Shown here: positions 34,905 to 46,845 of the stretch, piece by piece
Numbering within the stretch: position 1 is the first letter of the stretch
Layout of the letters: each line of letters starts with the position of its first letter
Source: Raphanus sativus
Taxonomy: Eukaryota; Streptophyta; Magnoliopsida; Brassicales; Brassicaceae
DNA length: 64,000 nt
Assembly: GCF_000801105.2 (NCBI RefSeq)
Contig: NC_079514.1
Span: 3,472,001-3,536,000 of the forward strand
Reading direction: 5' to 3'
Notes under the pieces: model-generated
The model's database searches: none
The model's input: only the letters and a program-made list of their open reading frames with translations
What the model was told of the DNA's origin: nothing
Made by a program: the position numbers and the translations under genes

Positions 34905-36511
34905 GCCCCTTTGTCCGCCACTTTCTTCAACGTCTCGGCGAGTTTGCTGTTCTTACATGTATCCCCTTCCGTCAACAATTTGCCTCCGATAACGAAAACA
35001 CTCGCTAAACCAATATCATTCTTGATCTTGTCCTCGTTGGTGGATAAGGCGAAGGCGAGATGTGGACCAACTTTGAAACCATCTCGAGCCAGTTTAATAG
35101 ACGGTTTCACCAGTAGTTTCCAATCAACACGGCCATTTTTGGTCCACGCTTCGTGAAGACCAGCTACCTCTCCTGGAACTGCTACAGACAATGGTCCTTT
35201 TTGTTTCTTCTCCTCTCTGTCCTTGAACATATCCTATTTTACAATTTATAAAGTTTAGCCTACTACAAAAAGTTCATATAAGAAAAAGAATTTTTAAATT
35301 AGCGTACTGAAAAAAGTTATTCATCCAGTGTAACTTTTAATCTAGTGCAAGTTTACATCTATTAGTATGCATATGTGAGTTGTTGATAACCAAAAATAGG
35401 ATAACTATTAAAAATTAAGTTCATAACTACTTTTTAAACATTGTTAGAAATGGAATTTTAGCAACTTTTTCTTTGTTTATTTAGTCAACAATAAACTTAC
35501 TTTATTGCATCTTTTATCTTCTATAATTCTGTATCTAAACATCTTCGTTCAGTTTTGATCGAATATAGTAAAAAAGATAATAAAAAATAATAAAATAAAT
35601 ATATACTGAATTTAGAAAACCCAAGGAAAGGACAAAAAACATGTAATTTTTGTAAGTGATGATAAGAACCTGGTGTGCAGTGGAAGAAGCTGTTTCTCGC
35701 ATGTCATAAGCTTTCGCCGAACCAGTTGCGGAGCCTACGACCATGAAGGCTCCACCGCCGATTCCACTAGACGTTGGATTCACGACACCTAAGCAAAATG
35801 CGACGGCCACTGCGGCGTCTACGGCAGAGCCGTCTAGTCGTCTTAGCACGTCCGCACCAATCTCTGAACATGTCTCGTGATCGGCGGCGACGACGCCGTT
35901 TCGCGACGTCACAACGAAGTCTTTGTCATTGCTTTTGGTTTCAGATTCTTCGCCGGTAAAATGTCTGACGAATGTAAACCCTAATAATTATAGAAGAAAA
36001 ATATTTCATATCACTGCACTGCACGTAACTCATTTGTATTATGGACAAAAATGTAGCCGGAACTGAATTAAACCTAACAACCTAAAACTTCGTTATTTAT
36101 TTAAAATGGTATATATTTAAAACTATGAACTGAATCAAAAAAGAAACCAAAACCTTGTCTACATTATCATAAAAAATAAAAAAATATAGTCTATCTTAGA
36201 AACCAAACCAAATTCCGATACTTGATCAAGTCTGGTTACGGCATATTTACTGAAAGCATATGGTGTAAGACTGTAAGTTGCCAAATTTTAGCAAAAAAAA
36301 AAAAAAAAAAAAAGACTGTAAGTTAATTAGAGAGAGGAAGCAAACAAACAAAAAAAGAGGCAATACCTGCGCCTCCGAGAAGAAAGAGAGACAAACACAA
36401 TGCAATTGCAATCTGATTTCTTCTTGAGCTGTTTTTATTGACGTCAGAAATCATCGTCGTGCCAGACTTTTCGATGTCCAAAAATGGATCTTGCATTGTA
36501 CCCCGACTCAT

Positions 36512-36846
36512 TTTGTGTACTCTTTCGCTAAAGAGTCAAGTCTGGATTCAATAGTATTTGGATATGTGCAGATACATTCGGAGAGATGATATTTATATAG
36601 CCAGATGTACTAACCCTAAAATATGTTAATGTTGCATGAAACTGCACGTTTCTACGTAACTGTTATAATGTATAACTAGTTAATCTAACTAAGCTATTTT
36701 AATTTGCATCAGTCACGTGTTTCTCATTAGTTATAATATATATACAATCATCGTAATGCAAGGGTGGGAACAGACTTTAAAAACGTTGACCCCATCGGCT
36801 GATGATGCATTCATTATTTAGAACGTTGCCTGACACGATTACTAAG
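36512..36846. promoter_or_regulatory. Promoter region of the broken GGT copy
   Basis: CTATATAAAT on the minus strand (36591-36600) lies 80 bp before the ATG at 36511, a good plant TATA position. Upstream sequence is AT-rich with no motif I can name. Confidence 0.55.
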
Positions 36847-37556
36847 CAGTGCTGTCCTAATAAATTTGGTGGCCTGAAGCATATTTATATACAATAACAT
36901 ATATTTTATTTTAAAATATATTCATACAAAACATTTATTATGTTTTCTATTTGAAATATAAAATAATATAGTAGATATTTCAATAAAATAAAAAAACTAG
37001 TTTATTTGAATTATTTTTATTTGCAGTCTTAAGTAACCCAAAAAAAACAAATAAATTATTCAAACTAAAAGCGGAACACACATGTCAAAAACAAAATTGA
37101 TTAAAATACTCTAAGTTAGTTGCCAAATTTTCAAAATACATTCAATCAGTTAGGCATTTGAATTTATGATTTAATGATTATTGTTTGTACTTTAGTATTT
37201 ATGGGATATGATTGGGTTTATAAACTTCTATATAGGATTATTATTTTTTTATAAATGATTATATTTTATAATTTTATAACAAATTTAGTGTATTTATGAA
37301 AATAATTTATCATTTAAAAGTAAATTTAAACAATAGTATTAAACTTGTGGTAAAATTAAAAATATTCTGAAAAATACAAATCTAACATAAACCATAACGC
37401 TGAATATGCAAGATCCCAATTCAAACAAAAAGTGAACATAATGATTTTAACTACTTGACCATTAATCGTTTTCAGAAAATTGTGGCCTCAAAAATTGTAA
37501 CTAATTTTGTGGCCTAAAGCTATTGACTCACTGGCCTTAGGGCAAGGACGACCCTG
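36847..37556 (+). mobile_element. hAT-type MITE, copy A of an inverted pair
   Basis: Runs from CAGTGCTGTCCTAATAAATT to GGACGACCCTG, about 710 bp. Its full length matches the reverse complement of 37839-38556, including blocks such as GGAACACACATGTC and AAATATAAAATAATATAGTA. The flanking 8 bp agree only at about five positions, so the target duplication is not convincing. No coding capacity is seen. Confidence 0.75.
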
Positions 37557-37838
37557 TCATTGAGGCATGAAGGATTTTTTTTTTACAAAATTGAATTTCA
37601 TATATTACAAATTAACGTTGTTTCGTATGAAAACATCATACAATTATTTGTGAATTTTTTCTTTAAAAATATTTATAATTTAAGTTTGGTACATCAAATG
37701 AATCCCATCCGAAAGAACTGCGTACCAGCTGCTATCTCGAAATTGTGATATTAATTAGTCTTAATTGTTTCCCCCACTATTCGTCTTTTTATACATATCT
37801 TTTGGACGGCAAAATATGCCAGAGACTAGAGAAAGAGA

Positions 37839-38556
37839 CAGGGCCGTCATTGCCATAACGATAGTGAGGCAATAGCTTTGAGCCACAAAATTAGTTACAA
37901 TTTTTGAGGCCACAATTTTCTGAAAACGATTAATGGTTAAGTGGTTAAAATCATTATTTTCACTCTTTGTTTGAGTTGAAATCTTACATCTTCAACGTTA
38001 TGGTTTATGTTAGACTTATATTTTTCGGAATAATTTTAATTTTACCACAAGTTTAATATCAATATTTAAATTTACTTTGAAATGATAAATTATTTTCATA
38101 AATACGCTAAATTTGTGATAAAATTATAAAATCATTTATAAAAAATTTAATAATCATATATAGAAGTTTATAAACCCAATCACATCCCATAAATAATAAA
38201 GTACAAAAAATAATCATTAAATCATAAATTCAAATGTCTAAATGATTGAATGTATTTTGAAAATTTGGTAACTAGCTAGCTTAGTGTACTTTAATCAATT
38301 TTTTTTGACATGTGTGTTCCTCTTTTAGTTTGAATAATTTATTTGTTATTTTTTCTTCTTTGGGTTATTTAAGATTGCAAATAAAAATAACTCGAATAAA
38401 CTAGTGTTTTTTATTTTATTAAAATATCTACTATATTATTTTATATTTCAAGTAGAAAATATAATATGTATTTTTGTATGAATATATTTTAAAATAGAAT
38501 ATATGTTATTGTATATAGATATGCTTTAGGTCACCAAATTTATTGAAACGGCACTG
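37839..38556 (-). mobile_element. hAT-type MITE, copy B of an inverted pair
   Basis: Runs from CAGGGCCGTCATTGCC to GAAACGGCACTG, about 718 bp, the reverse complement of copy A with scattered differences. The flanks GAAAGAGA (37831-37838) and GAAAAGAA (38557-38564) are a plausible decayed 8-bp duplication. With copy A and the 282-bp spacer this forms an inverted repeat spanning 1.7 kb. Confidence 0.78.
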
Positions 38557-41500
38557 GAAAAGAAAAAGATGTAAGTTAAAGAACAAGGTGAGAGATGACA
38601 AAGAAGTTAACAAAAGAAGAACTTCGTTTTCTCAATAATTTCGGCTTTCACACACCCAAGCTTCTTCTATAAATACTCAACGTAAGGCAAAAGAAAATCA
38701 TCCCAAAAACAAGAAAGAGAGAACAAGAGAAGAAGAGAATGAGCAAGAGAGAAAATAGGAAAACATAAAATCTTTCATGTGAGATAAGCTATCTTTAAAA
38801 GAAAATTAACTATAATTTTTTGAGTGTATTTGGATTGGGATGTGAGTTGAGAAATTGTAAAATTTTCTGGGTTAATAATAAAAGATCTGTAGCAGGTCTG
38901 GAGACCTAGGCAAAATTGGCCGAATTCCGTTAACAATTTTGTGTACCTTCTCGCAACCATAACTTTCGGTAACTTCCTCGCAAATTTGATCGGTATATTT
39001 TCTAACAGAAGAAATTATTGGTTATTGGTTGCATGTTATTGTTAGTTATGCAGTTCTTTTTTTTATTTATAGCAATGACTTTGGTATATCGTGCATCACT
39101 TAGTCTTTTTATATCACCATGCGTATCCAGTGAATAAATGTGACTTAAACTAAGAATCAAATGCCTTTGAAGACTTGGACATTAGAGGTATTTTGATCCC
39201 AAATAGGCAAATAAAATTTTTACACCTTTTACTTAATTTAGACATTACTTTCTTTTCAATCAACCAAATTACATCTTCTTTTTCTTGTCAAGAACAATTC
39301 ACTTTTAACTTGGCGGAAATCTTTTTATGTTATTACAAATAGATTTATCGTTTAGTTGACCTAAGCCAAGGTGCAAAGCTTTTTTTTTTTGTCACTGACC
39401 AAGGTGCAAAGCTTTCCAACAATTCACTTTTTTTGTCACTTGTTAAAATGTCTTTGTTTGCGAGAAGTATTCATAGCATTTTATCACCAAAGCCGCGACA
39501 ATCTTTCGTTGTTGGGTTATGGCATATACGATATATTTACAGCCCAGCTCTTTGTGATTTATGTTTTTCTATTGGCCCATACAATATATTTACAGCCCAG
39601 CTCTTTTGATTTGTTTTGTTTTGTCTACCACAGCCCACCTCTGTTCGATTGTGGTTACATCAGACCTCTAAAACTTTAAGCCTGATCCTGACTTGATTAA
39701 AAAGCAAAAGAGGCATATATATTAATCACTAATCAGGTTCCAGTTAATAATCTGTAGGCTCTTGTTTTTTTTCTTATCCCCCTTCTGCAATGCACATCTA
39801 TAGACTATATCTCTATTTATTTCGTTCCTTTGGTCAAATAATCCATATTTTATAATGGTGTTATTGTAGTTTCGAATGATGGTCCCCATCTCCAGAAACC
39901 ACTTAGTCAAATCGACACAAACTTCTGTAGGCCGACCCCGAGCGTCAAATCTAAGTCAGAAAATTGTGAAGATTCAAACATTTCGTTTTAGACTCATAGA
40001 CTAAGGATGAAAAGGGTACTTATGACGGTCGTGAAGTATCCCTCAATGAATTTTGGTGATAGACTATATTGCAACAGCTAATAGGTCTATAATCACCCAT
40101 TTTGGTGAAGTATGGATCATTCAGTTCGTGAAGTATCACTCAATCAATTTAACGAAGCCAAATATCATCTCTTCACTCATTAAAAAGGGAGGTAATTGTA
40201 ATGTAACTAAGGGCCAAATCCAGTTCAGTCTCAGTATCACTTGGCTCCATATATATAATTATTTGAATATATACACCGTATAAACCAAAAATCACCAAAC
40301 AACGACAACTCGACAAGTAATAATAGAAGTTGTGGAAAAGAGAAAAAAGAAAAGCGTGTATTTGAGGTTTTTCGGGTGTGACCCCTTCAAAATATTGATA
40401 GTGGCTAAATTTTTTGCCTGAACATCAACATTATGCTCACGTCGATGTAAACTGTCATAACATGCTGGAGTCACGGTAATGCTTCCAGCCTGCCACGTGA
40501 CATAATCTTAACCAAAGTTGAAATTCCTTTGGTGCGCGGTGTCACGGTTACTGGAATGCGGGTCAAATGCCAAAAGTCATTCAGCCAACGTACAAACACA
40601 GTGAACAGATTCGTGTAAATATCTATTTTCTTGTCGAAACGGGACGTGGAAAGTGAATAGTATTTTACGATCAACGGACTGCGAGTAAGGACACGTGCTT
40701 CAAAGACACTACACGTGGTCCGCATTGTGAACTGTGTCACGTGACTTTGAGGCAGATCACATGATACTTCTGTTCAACTTTCATCCCTCTTGTTATGTAT
40801 CAGAGAATCTGACAGATTGAAGCACTATAGGATTTTTAGAGACCGATTTTAATTATATAATTAGAACGTTTAATTTGCAATTCCTGTTTGTGAGAACTTT
40901 TCCGGTGCTATGTATTGTAATGTTAATTGCAGTTGCTGGATAACGAACATGTATTTGTATTATATGTTTACCACATTACTGTGGTTGCGGTTGCAACAGA
41001 TAATAACAAACACTTACTAAATTACTAGGTTAACTTTTCACGCCCATCCATGTTCAAAAGCGTGGTATGATTGAAATAAAATTTTAATAAAAACAAGTTG
41101 GAATTAGTGGATAAGACCAAGAAATGGTGATTATACTAAATAAAATTGAGTAATTACGGGGGAATAAAGGGGATCACGTAGTAGTCATGATCGTGGGACA
41201 GATACATATCAAATATGACAAGTGTTTGGTGGAATCATATTATAAAGTATTTTTAGAAAATAAAAATCATATAAGAAAGTCTTAATTTTAAGCATAATGA
41301 ACGGTCGAGATGGATGCGACATGCATGCATGATCCCTCATGCTTCCTTAAGAGGTGGCATTCTTATCATCGGTGATACGGACGCGTGTACGTATTCATTC
41401 TTTACGTACATCACATGCAAGAAGACATATAATTAGCTTCCTGTTTAGATGCTTTCGTAACAATTTAGGCTCAATCGCTTCGGTCTTAAGGCCTGAATTA

Positions 41501-44500
41501 TCTGATTATTTTCGGGTATAGATGTGAAAGAGTGTTAAGATTATATGTAACTGGAATACCTAATATATTTATTTTTGAAAAGGTATTATTATTTTTCACC
41601 TAATTTATTTAGCAAGAGAGAAAGGTAAATTACCTGACATGTTCGAATAGTATATCGACGAAGCTGGATGATCCATAAATGATCAATATGCAATCATATA
41701 ATGCCAACAGTGTCTAACACTGATAAAAAGGAATTGAAGAGAGATTGATAAAGATTATAAATCCTGGGTTATCAAAAAAAAAAAGGAAGATTGATAAAAG
41801 ATCATATTGTTGATATGTTACCGTGGTGTACGGTGGTTTGTATGTAGTAGGGTTGTTTTGCGTACGGATTCTATTTACATTACCGTTGTATTCCAATACT
41901 TTTACACCGTTGAGATGATTAATGAATTGCGATTTAGAAGAAATTTTTTATACTGTGGGGTGATTGGTAATGTCTATGAGTATTCTATACAATTTTAAAC
42001 TTTTTACAATAATAAAATCATAGCAATCAAGATTTAGTAAAAAAACTAAACTATAGCCAAAAGTCTTTAAAAAATATATATTGGCTCTAAGAATCTATTT
42101 TTCTAAAACTTTACGTTAAGTTCTTAAAAGATATTTATGTTAAATGCTTTTAAAATTTTAAAAATTTAAAATAGTTCTTCAACAATAAAATCTAAACCAT
42201 AAAATCTGTTGCTTAAATTTATTTTTAAAAAATTCAAAGTTACAACTTGTACTAACCAACTCTTGCGCTGTAAGGTGTGGCTACTCGATGGTAAAGTGCT
42301 ATGCAAAGTCAGTGATTTAACAGTGGAAAACAAATGATCTGTTTGACGAACAAAAGGAAAAAAAGTAAAGGTAAAAATTGACATCTTAAAACTTGTGGCT
42401 CAGATTACACAATGTGAATTTATTCGTCACATGGTCTCCTTTCAATACATACCTCGAGATATGTATATATATTTACCTCGAAAAAAAATTACCTCGAAAA
42501 ATATATTCCCTCCCTATTAGTTTAACCGGTGTTTAAAGTTTTTGCCAAAAAAATAAATAATACAAAACTTTATGCATTAGCAGTAAACTAAACTAATTTA
42601 ACCAATAAAAAATAAAAAGTAGTATTTTGTGTTTGGTCAAAAACTTCAAATAACAATAAATTATATCTAAAATTATGAGAACATCAATTATTATGAAACA
42701 AAATAAAAATCTTTAAACATCAATTAAAAGGATCTGCTATAAAATTTATGATTGCAGTCAGCAGTCGTCTAAACTTAAGATTTTTTCTATTCGATTTGAT
42801 TCAATCTATAACTTTTAGATATTTGATAATTTTGATATTAAAAAGTTCAGTATTTTATCAGATATTCGTAAAAACAAAAACTTTTAAAATACATACATAA
42901 ATAAAATTAATATAATTTCAATTATGTACACTTATTAAAAATTTCGAATTGAATATATACTTTTAAAAATATTTGTATGGTAATTTGTTTTGTTTTTAAT
43001 AGATCGGATCAGTTCAAATTTTATGAATATTTTGTCTACGAACTTAAATGGATCATCTCGCATTATGTGTATTGTATTAAATGTTTTCATATACAGCACT
43101 AGTATACTTAAATATTACTGGAGAGGTGAATTGAATGCAGATCTAACAACACAAAAATCAATAAAATAAATAATTGTCATCATACCGTTCCAGATGTTCT
43201 GCTCATCGTTGATGTGTAGTTACATCCCCAGGCCACTTACATAGTATTGCACCGGTTAATAATACTTAACTACAAATAATTGAAATTTGAAAGATAAATA
43301 TATGCTAAATACTGAACAAATTTTCTCATTAAAATCTATAAATCGATCTTTCAAATACAAAAACAAAAAGTAAAGCTGCTACGTACTTGGATGTCGGATA
43401 AATATCTAAGCAAGTAGGAATCAAAAGAGAAATAATCTATATAAGTTTTTGATGTCTGTCTATTGATTGGACTGCATTTGCAACTTGCAAGTTGATAGAG
43501 GAAGAACTGACGTTTAAAGAAATCTATACAATTTCGGCCAGTAAGAGTGAACTACAACACCATATACATTGGTCGGTAACACACGGTTCGGGAACTATGA
43601 AAACGAAGGCATGTGTGTAGAGTAGAGTGTACATCTATCACACTATCTTCCAATCAATAATAGTTCTTCATTGAATCTTATGACTTATGAGCTACACGTT
43701 TTTAGATTTTTGTGCATTGTCTTCTTCGTTAGATATAGGAAAATATATCTGTCACAAACCGAGCCTCATAGTTATGTCATAGCCAGAGGGAAAAATAAGA
43801 ATAACTCATAGCCAGGTTTATAAATATAAACATCACAAACTCTTTATATTTCAACAAAACTGTTCAATAGTTTTTTTTCTAGGGGTAAAGTGATCAATCG
43901 TTGTTAGAAGCAAATAGTTAGGAACAAAGAAAACAAAAACATTTTTGTGAATGAAAAAAAAAAGAAAAGAAAAAAGGCGAAAAAGAAAGAAGAAATGATA
44001 CATGAGAGGTTGATTTGTGTTTAGGGGGATATGGAATTGCTTCCAGTTTTAGCAAAGAAACATAAAATGTTTGCTCCTTTAATGGCTTTAAACGTTATTC
44101 CAAATCTTCTCCAACATGTCTACTTCATCCCGACACATTTCTTATACATTTCTCCTTTTGTTAAACCCTTTATCCAAAATTGGTACTCGATAACATCATG
44201 AGAAGTTTCGAGAAGTAGTTATGATAATTTTAGTTCCTTATACAAAATAAAGTACTAAATTGATTTTAAGCTGCATAAATTACCTGATTAGTGGTAACAT
44301 TTTAAAATTTAACATACTTTAGATAAAAACAAATAAAAGAAAGAGAAACTATTTAATAATTAAACTAAAATAATCATAAAGACTAGGTCTTCGGATGTAT
44401 ATTGAGGTTAATATGCAACGTCAAAGACTAAGACAATTAATTTATTATTTTTATTTTGATCAAAATACAGTTAATTTATTTATTGTTTCCCCGAAACAAG

Positions 44501-44923
44501 GTTATTATCGTTTTTTGTCGCCATTCAGCATATCTTAACTCTGACCGACCTTGGAAGGCAACTAGATTTCCGAATGAATCTAATTAACCCTATTTAATTA
44601 TTACGCTCACACGTCGGTCACTGCAACTCACTCAAAGTCATTTCACCAAAAGTACACATCATGAAATGTCCAACTAAAGTCTATTCGTGGAGAAGTCACA
44701 AGCCTCTGTTACGTAAGTGTAACTCACAGCCTTGTAACTGTAATCTATCTTCTTAGCTTTTTAACTGCAGTAGAAAAGCAGCTCCTAGTCTTAGGCAGAT
44801 AGTCTTAACTACGGTTGAAATATTTAACCGAACCATGGTTAACTATTTCTACTACATAAAGCTCTGCCGGTGAATGACCAAACAACAACATTAGAAACAA
44901 AACTCTTTCGCCTCCGACAAAAC
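38557..44923. other. Long intergenic region between the GGT pair and TZF3
   Basis: No complete gene is recognised in 6.4 kb. At 38640-38780 there is an orphan promoter-like stretch: TATAAATA near 38669 followed by an A/G-rich leader and a nine-codon frame (ATG near 38737). A short direct duplication containing TTTACAGCCCAGCTCTTT lies near 39536 and 39592. A cluster of G-boxes lies at 40494-40743. A degenerate CTCCCTCC-type end near 42508 may be a broken MITE. In Arabidopsis a beta-galactosidase-related gene (At4g29200) is expected here by order; I see no trace of it. Confidence 0.45.
40494..40743. promoter_or_regulatory. Cluster of four palindromic G-boxes
   Basis: CACGTG occurs at 40494-40499, 40692-40697, 40712-40717 and 40738-40743, three of them within 52 bp, in a locally GC-richer block. 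CACGTG is the core bound by bZIP and bHLH factors and of ABA-response elements. The 89-codon minus-strand frame across the block (40471-40740) has no recognised domain. The target gene, if any, is unknown; the nearest plus-strand gene starts 4.2 kb away. Confidence 0.5.
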
Positions 44924-45958
44924 ATGATGATCGGAGAAACTCGCCGGACGTACCCAACGGTGGAGATTCCTACATGGTCTGTCTCCGAAGAGCTTTTTTC
45001 TCCGGCGATGAACAGCCCGGACTGCAGCATGCTCGAAGCTCTAGCGGCGCTGCATCGTTATCTCCCGTCTAACGACCCGGATCCGGATTCCGACCCGGAT
45101 ATGCTCGGTCCGGACTCTCCCGTCGACGCTTACTCGTGCGATCATTTCCGCATGTACGACTTCAAAGTCAGGAGGTGCGCTCGCGGCCGGAGCCACGACT
45201 GGACGGAGTGTCCGTACGCTCATCCCGGAGAGAAGGCTCGCCGGAGAGATCCGACGAAGTACAGCTACTCCGGGACGGCTTGTCCCGATTTCCGCAAAGG
45301 CGGTTGCATCAGAGGAGACTCGTGCGAGTTTGCTCACGGAGTGTTCGAGTGCTGGCTTCACCCCGCTCGTTACCGTACTCAGCCGTGTAAAGACGGAGGT
45401 AACTGTCGCCGGAGAGTCTGTTTCTTCGCTCACTCGCCGGATCAGCTTAGGTCTCTCCATAACCGGAGCCCCGACCGGGTTGATTGCTTTGACGTGTCGT
45501 CTCCGGTTCGTAGAGCGTTTCAGCTCTCGGTTTCTCCGGTTTCGAGCTCGCCGCCGATGAGTCCGAGGGCTGAGTCGGAGCTCAGTCGATCTCTCGGGTG
45601 TAGCTCCGTAAACGACGTCGTGTCATCGTTTAGGAACTTACAGGTGAAGTCGTTTCCTTCGTCTTGCAATAGTCCGTTGAGATGCTACCAATCCGGATTC
45701 GGGTCGCCGAGAGGATCCATCTTGGGTCATGGGCTTCAGAGTCTTCATACAATCACGATCCGACCCGGAAATATGGATACTTGGGAGAATGGTTTAGAGG
45801 AAGAGCCCGCAGTGGAGCGGGTCGTTGAGTCGGGTCGTGAGCTACGAGCAAAGATGTTTGAGAAACTTAGCAAGGAGAATTGCATGGATCGTGCTGAACC
45901 GGATCAGAACTCCGGTGAAGCTCCTGACGTCGGGTGGGTATCTGAGCTGGTGATGTAA
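44924..45958 (+). CDS. TZF3: CCCH tandem zinc-finger protein TZF3/OZF2
   Basis: One intronless frame. I place the start at 44924 ([18 protein letters not shown]), where the family usually begins, giving 344 residues; an in-frame ATG at 44870 would add 18. The arginine-rich plant region comes first ([18 protein letters not shown], then [19 protein letters not shown]). The two CCCH fingers follow: [19 protein letters not shown] (C-X7-C-X5-C-X3-H) and [16 protein letters not shown] (C-X5-C-X4-C-X3-H). The C-terminal half is Ser/Pro-rich. All zinc ligands are present. RR-TZF proteins shuttle between nucleus and cytoplasm, join P-bodies and stress granules and affect mRNA turnover; the Arabidopsis counterpart At4g29190 is induced by ABA and salt. 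The GC content is clearly above the surroundings, which is usual for intronless genes of this family. Confidence 0.93.
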   Translation: MMIGETRRTYPTVEIPTWSVSEELFSPAMNSPDCSMLEALAALHRYLPSNDPDPDSDPDMLGPDSPVDAYSCDHFRMYDFKVRRCARGRSHDWTECPYAHPGEKARRRDPTKYSYSGTACPDFRKGGCIRGDSCEFAHGVFECWLHPARYRTQPCKDGGNCRRRVCFFAHSPDQLRSLHNRSPDRVDCFDVSSPVRRAFQLSVSPVSSSPPMSPRAESELSRSLGCSSVNDVVSSFRNLQVKSFPSSCNSPLRCYQSGFGSPRGSILGHGLQSLHTITIRPGNMDTWENGLEEEPAVERVVESGRELRAKMFEKLSKENCMDRAEPDQNSGEAPDVGWVSELVM

Positions 45959-46358
45959 GAGAAAAAAAAACCCGACCCGTACCTGGATATCAAAAATCTC
46001 ATTGATAAGGCAGCAAATGGAGAAGTGTGTTCATATTATTAATTACTAATTTCGTATTATCCGGTCATAATAATTAAATATGGATTTTTGTGGAGGATTT
46101 TGAGAAGACTATGGAATCTCGTTGTATAGATGTGCCTAAGGTTTTAATTATGGATTAGTAATATATCTATTATTATAAATAAATATGGTATCGTGTTTAT
46201 TAAGAATATAATGTTAAATGTAACTCAGTTGTTATTATCATTGAATGAATGCTAAATTTTTTTCAACATTTTCATTTTTTTGGAAATGTAGTCACACAAT
46301 AACTAACTAGTTGCCACATGTAATTTCACAATTTTCATTGTTAAACCTGGTCTTCTAG
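45959..46358. other. TZF3 3' region
   Basis: AT-rich sequence after the TZF3 stop that should contain its 3' untranslated region. No other feature is seen. Confidence 0.5.
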
Positions 46359-46845
46359 CTAATCAACACAATGAACAAGAGTTATAGGAACATTGTGGAA
46401 ACAAAAGCTTTTCCATTTAGCTAAGTTCGAGATGTCTTGAATTATAGAGTGTTGCTTCATTGATATATCCTGCTTTCGTCCTCTTGATGAATGGTCCAAG
46501 CTCCTGATTAGCTCCACACAATCACCTAGAAAGATCATCTTCTTGTATGCAAGTTTATTCCTTTGTTAAACAGCTAACAACATTGCCATTGTTTCTGCCC
46601 AAAGGCGAGTTGATAGTTTCTATTTCAGAACTTTCTTGGCGTCAAGGAATGCCTTCTTTGTTAGATAAAGAACACTTTTACATTTAGATTTTTTTGATCC
46701 AGTATAATTACTTCTGTTGTTACTGAATATTGAAAATAGTTTTTGAGTGAGTTTAAAAGCTTTAATGTGTGATTTAACTGGTTCAACAAATGTAAAAATA
46801 GTGTTTGCGCAAATCATTCGATCTGACATTATCCAGTACAACCAA
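46359..46845 (-). pseudogene. RNase H-like domain relic, probably from a LINE retroelement
   Basis: On the minus strand an almost open frame reads RLWAETMAMLLAV, a stop, then KMIFLGDCVELIRSLD and SIIQDISNLAKWKSFCFHNV. The spacing AE-(A/T)xA ... GDCxxLI ... IxxDI ... FxFxxV is the pattern of the RNase H-like domain (RVT_3 type) found at the C-terminus of many plant LINE elements and in related host proteins. Upstream, at 46620-46841, a further open stretch ends in KKAFLDAKKVLK and then a stop. The domain is short, lacks clear first acidic residues and carries stops, so it is not functional. No reverse transcriptase or poly-A tail was found. Confidence 0.5.

Larger units (their letters stand above)
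32684..36511 (-). pseudogene. Tandem GGT paralogue disrupted by a hAT insertion
   Basis: Exons on the minus strand: 36367-36511, 35670-35980, a split block 34905-35233 / 34315-34507, then 33976-34214, 33656-33905, 33025-33162 and 32684-32947. The exon at 34315-35233 carries the 389-bp element at 34516-34904 with its duplicated 8-bp target. Reading into the element ends the protein after about 17 further codons, before the catalytic region. Outside the insertion I see no frameshift or stop; all splice sites are GT-AG and the exon lengths keep frame. Motifs persist: GVVAADHETCSEIGADVLRR, NPTSSGIGGGAF, DEGTSHFCVVD (nucleophile Thr) and PLSSMMPL. A membrane anchor is encoded in exon 1 and a TATA box (CTATATAAAT) lies at 36591-36600. 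Compared with GGT4 it has two additional introns (34215-34314 and 33906-33975). Either the gene is freshly dead, or a truncated product is made. Confidence 0.85.

Noticed and set aside
45041..45460. 139-codon minus-strand frame opposite TZF3
   Set aside because: It is an antisense shadow of the zinc-finger coding sequence.
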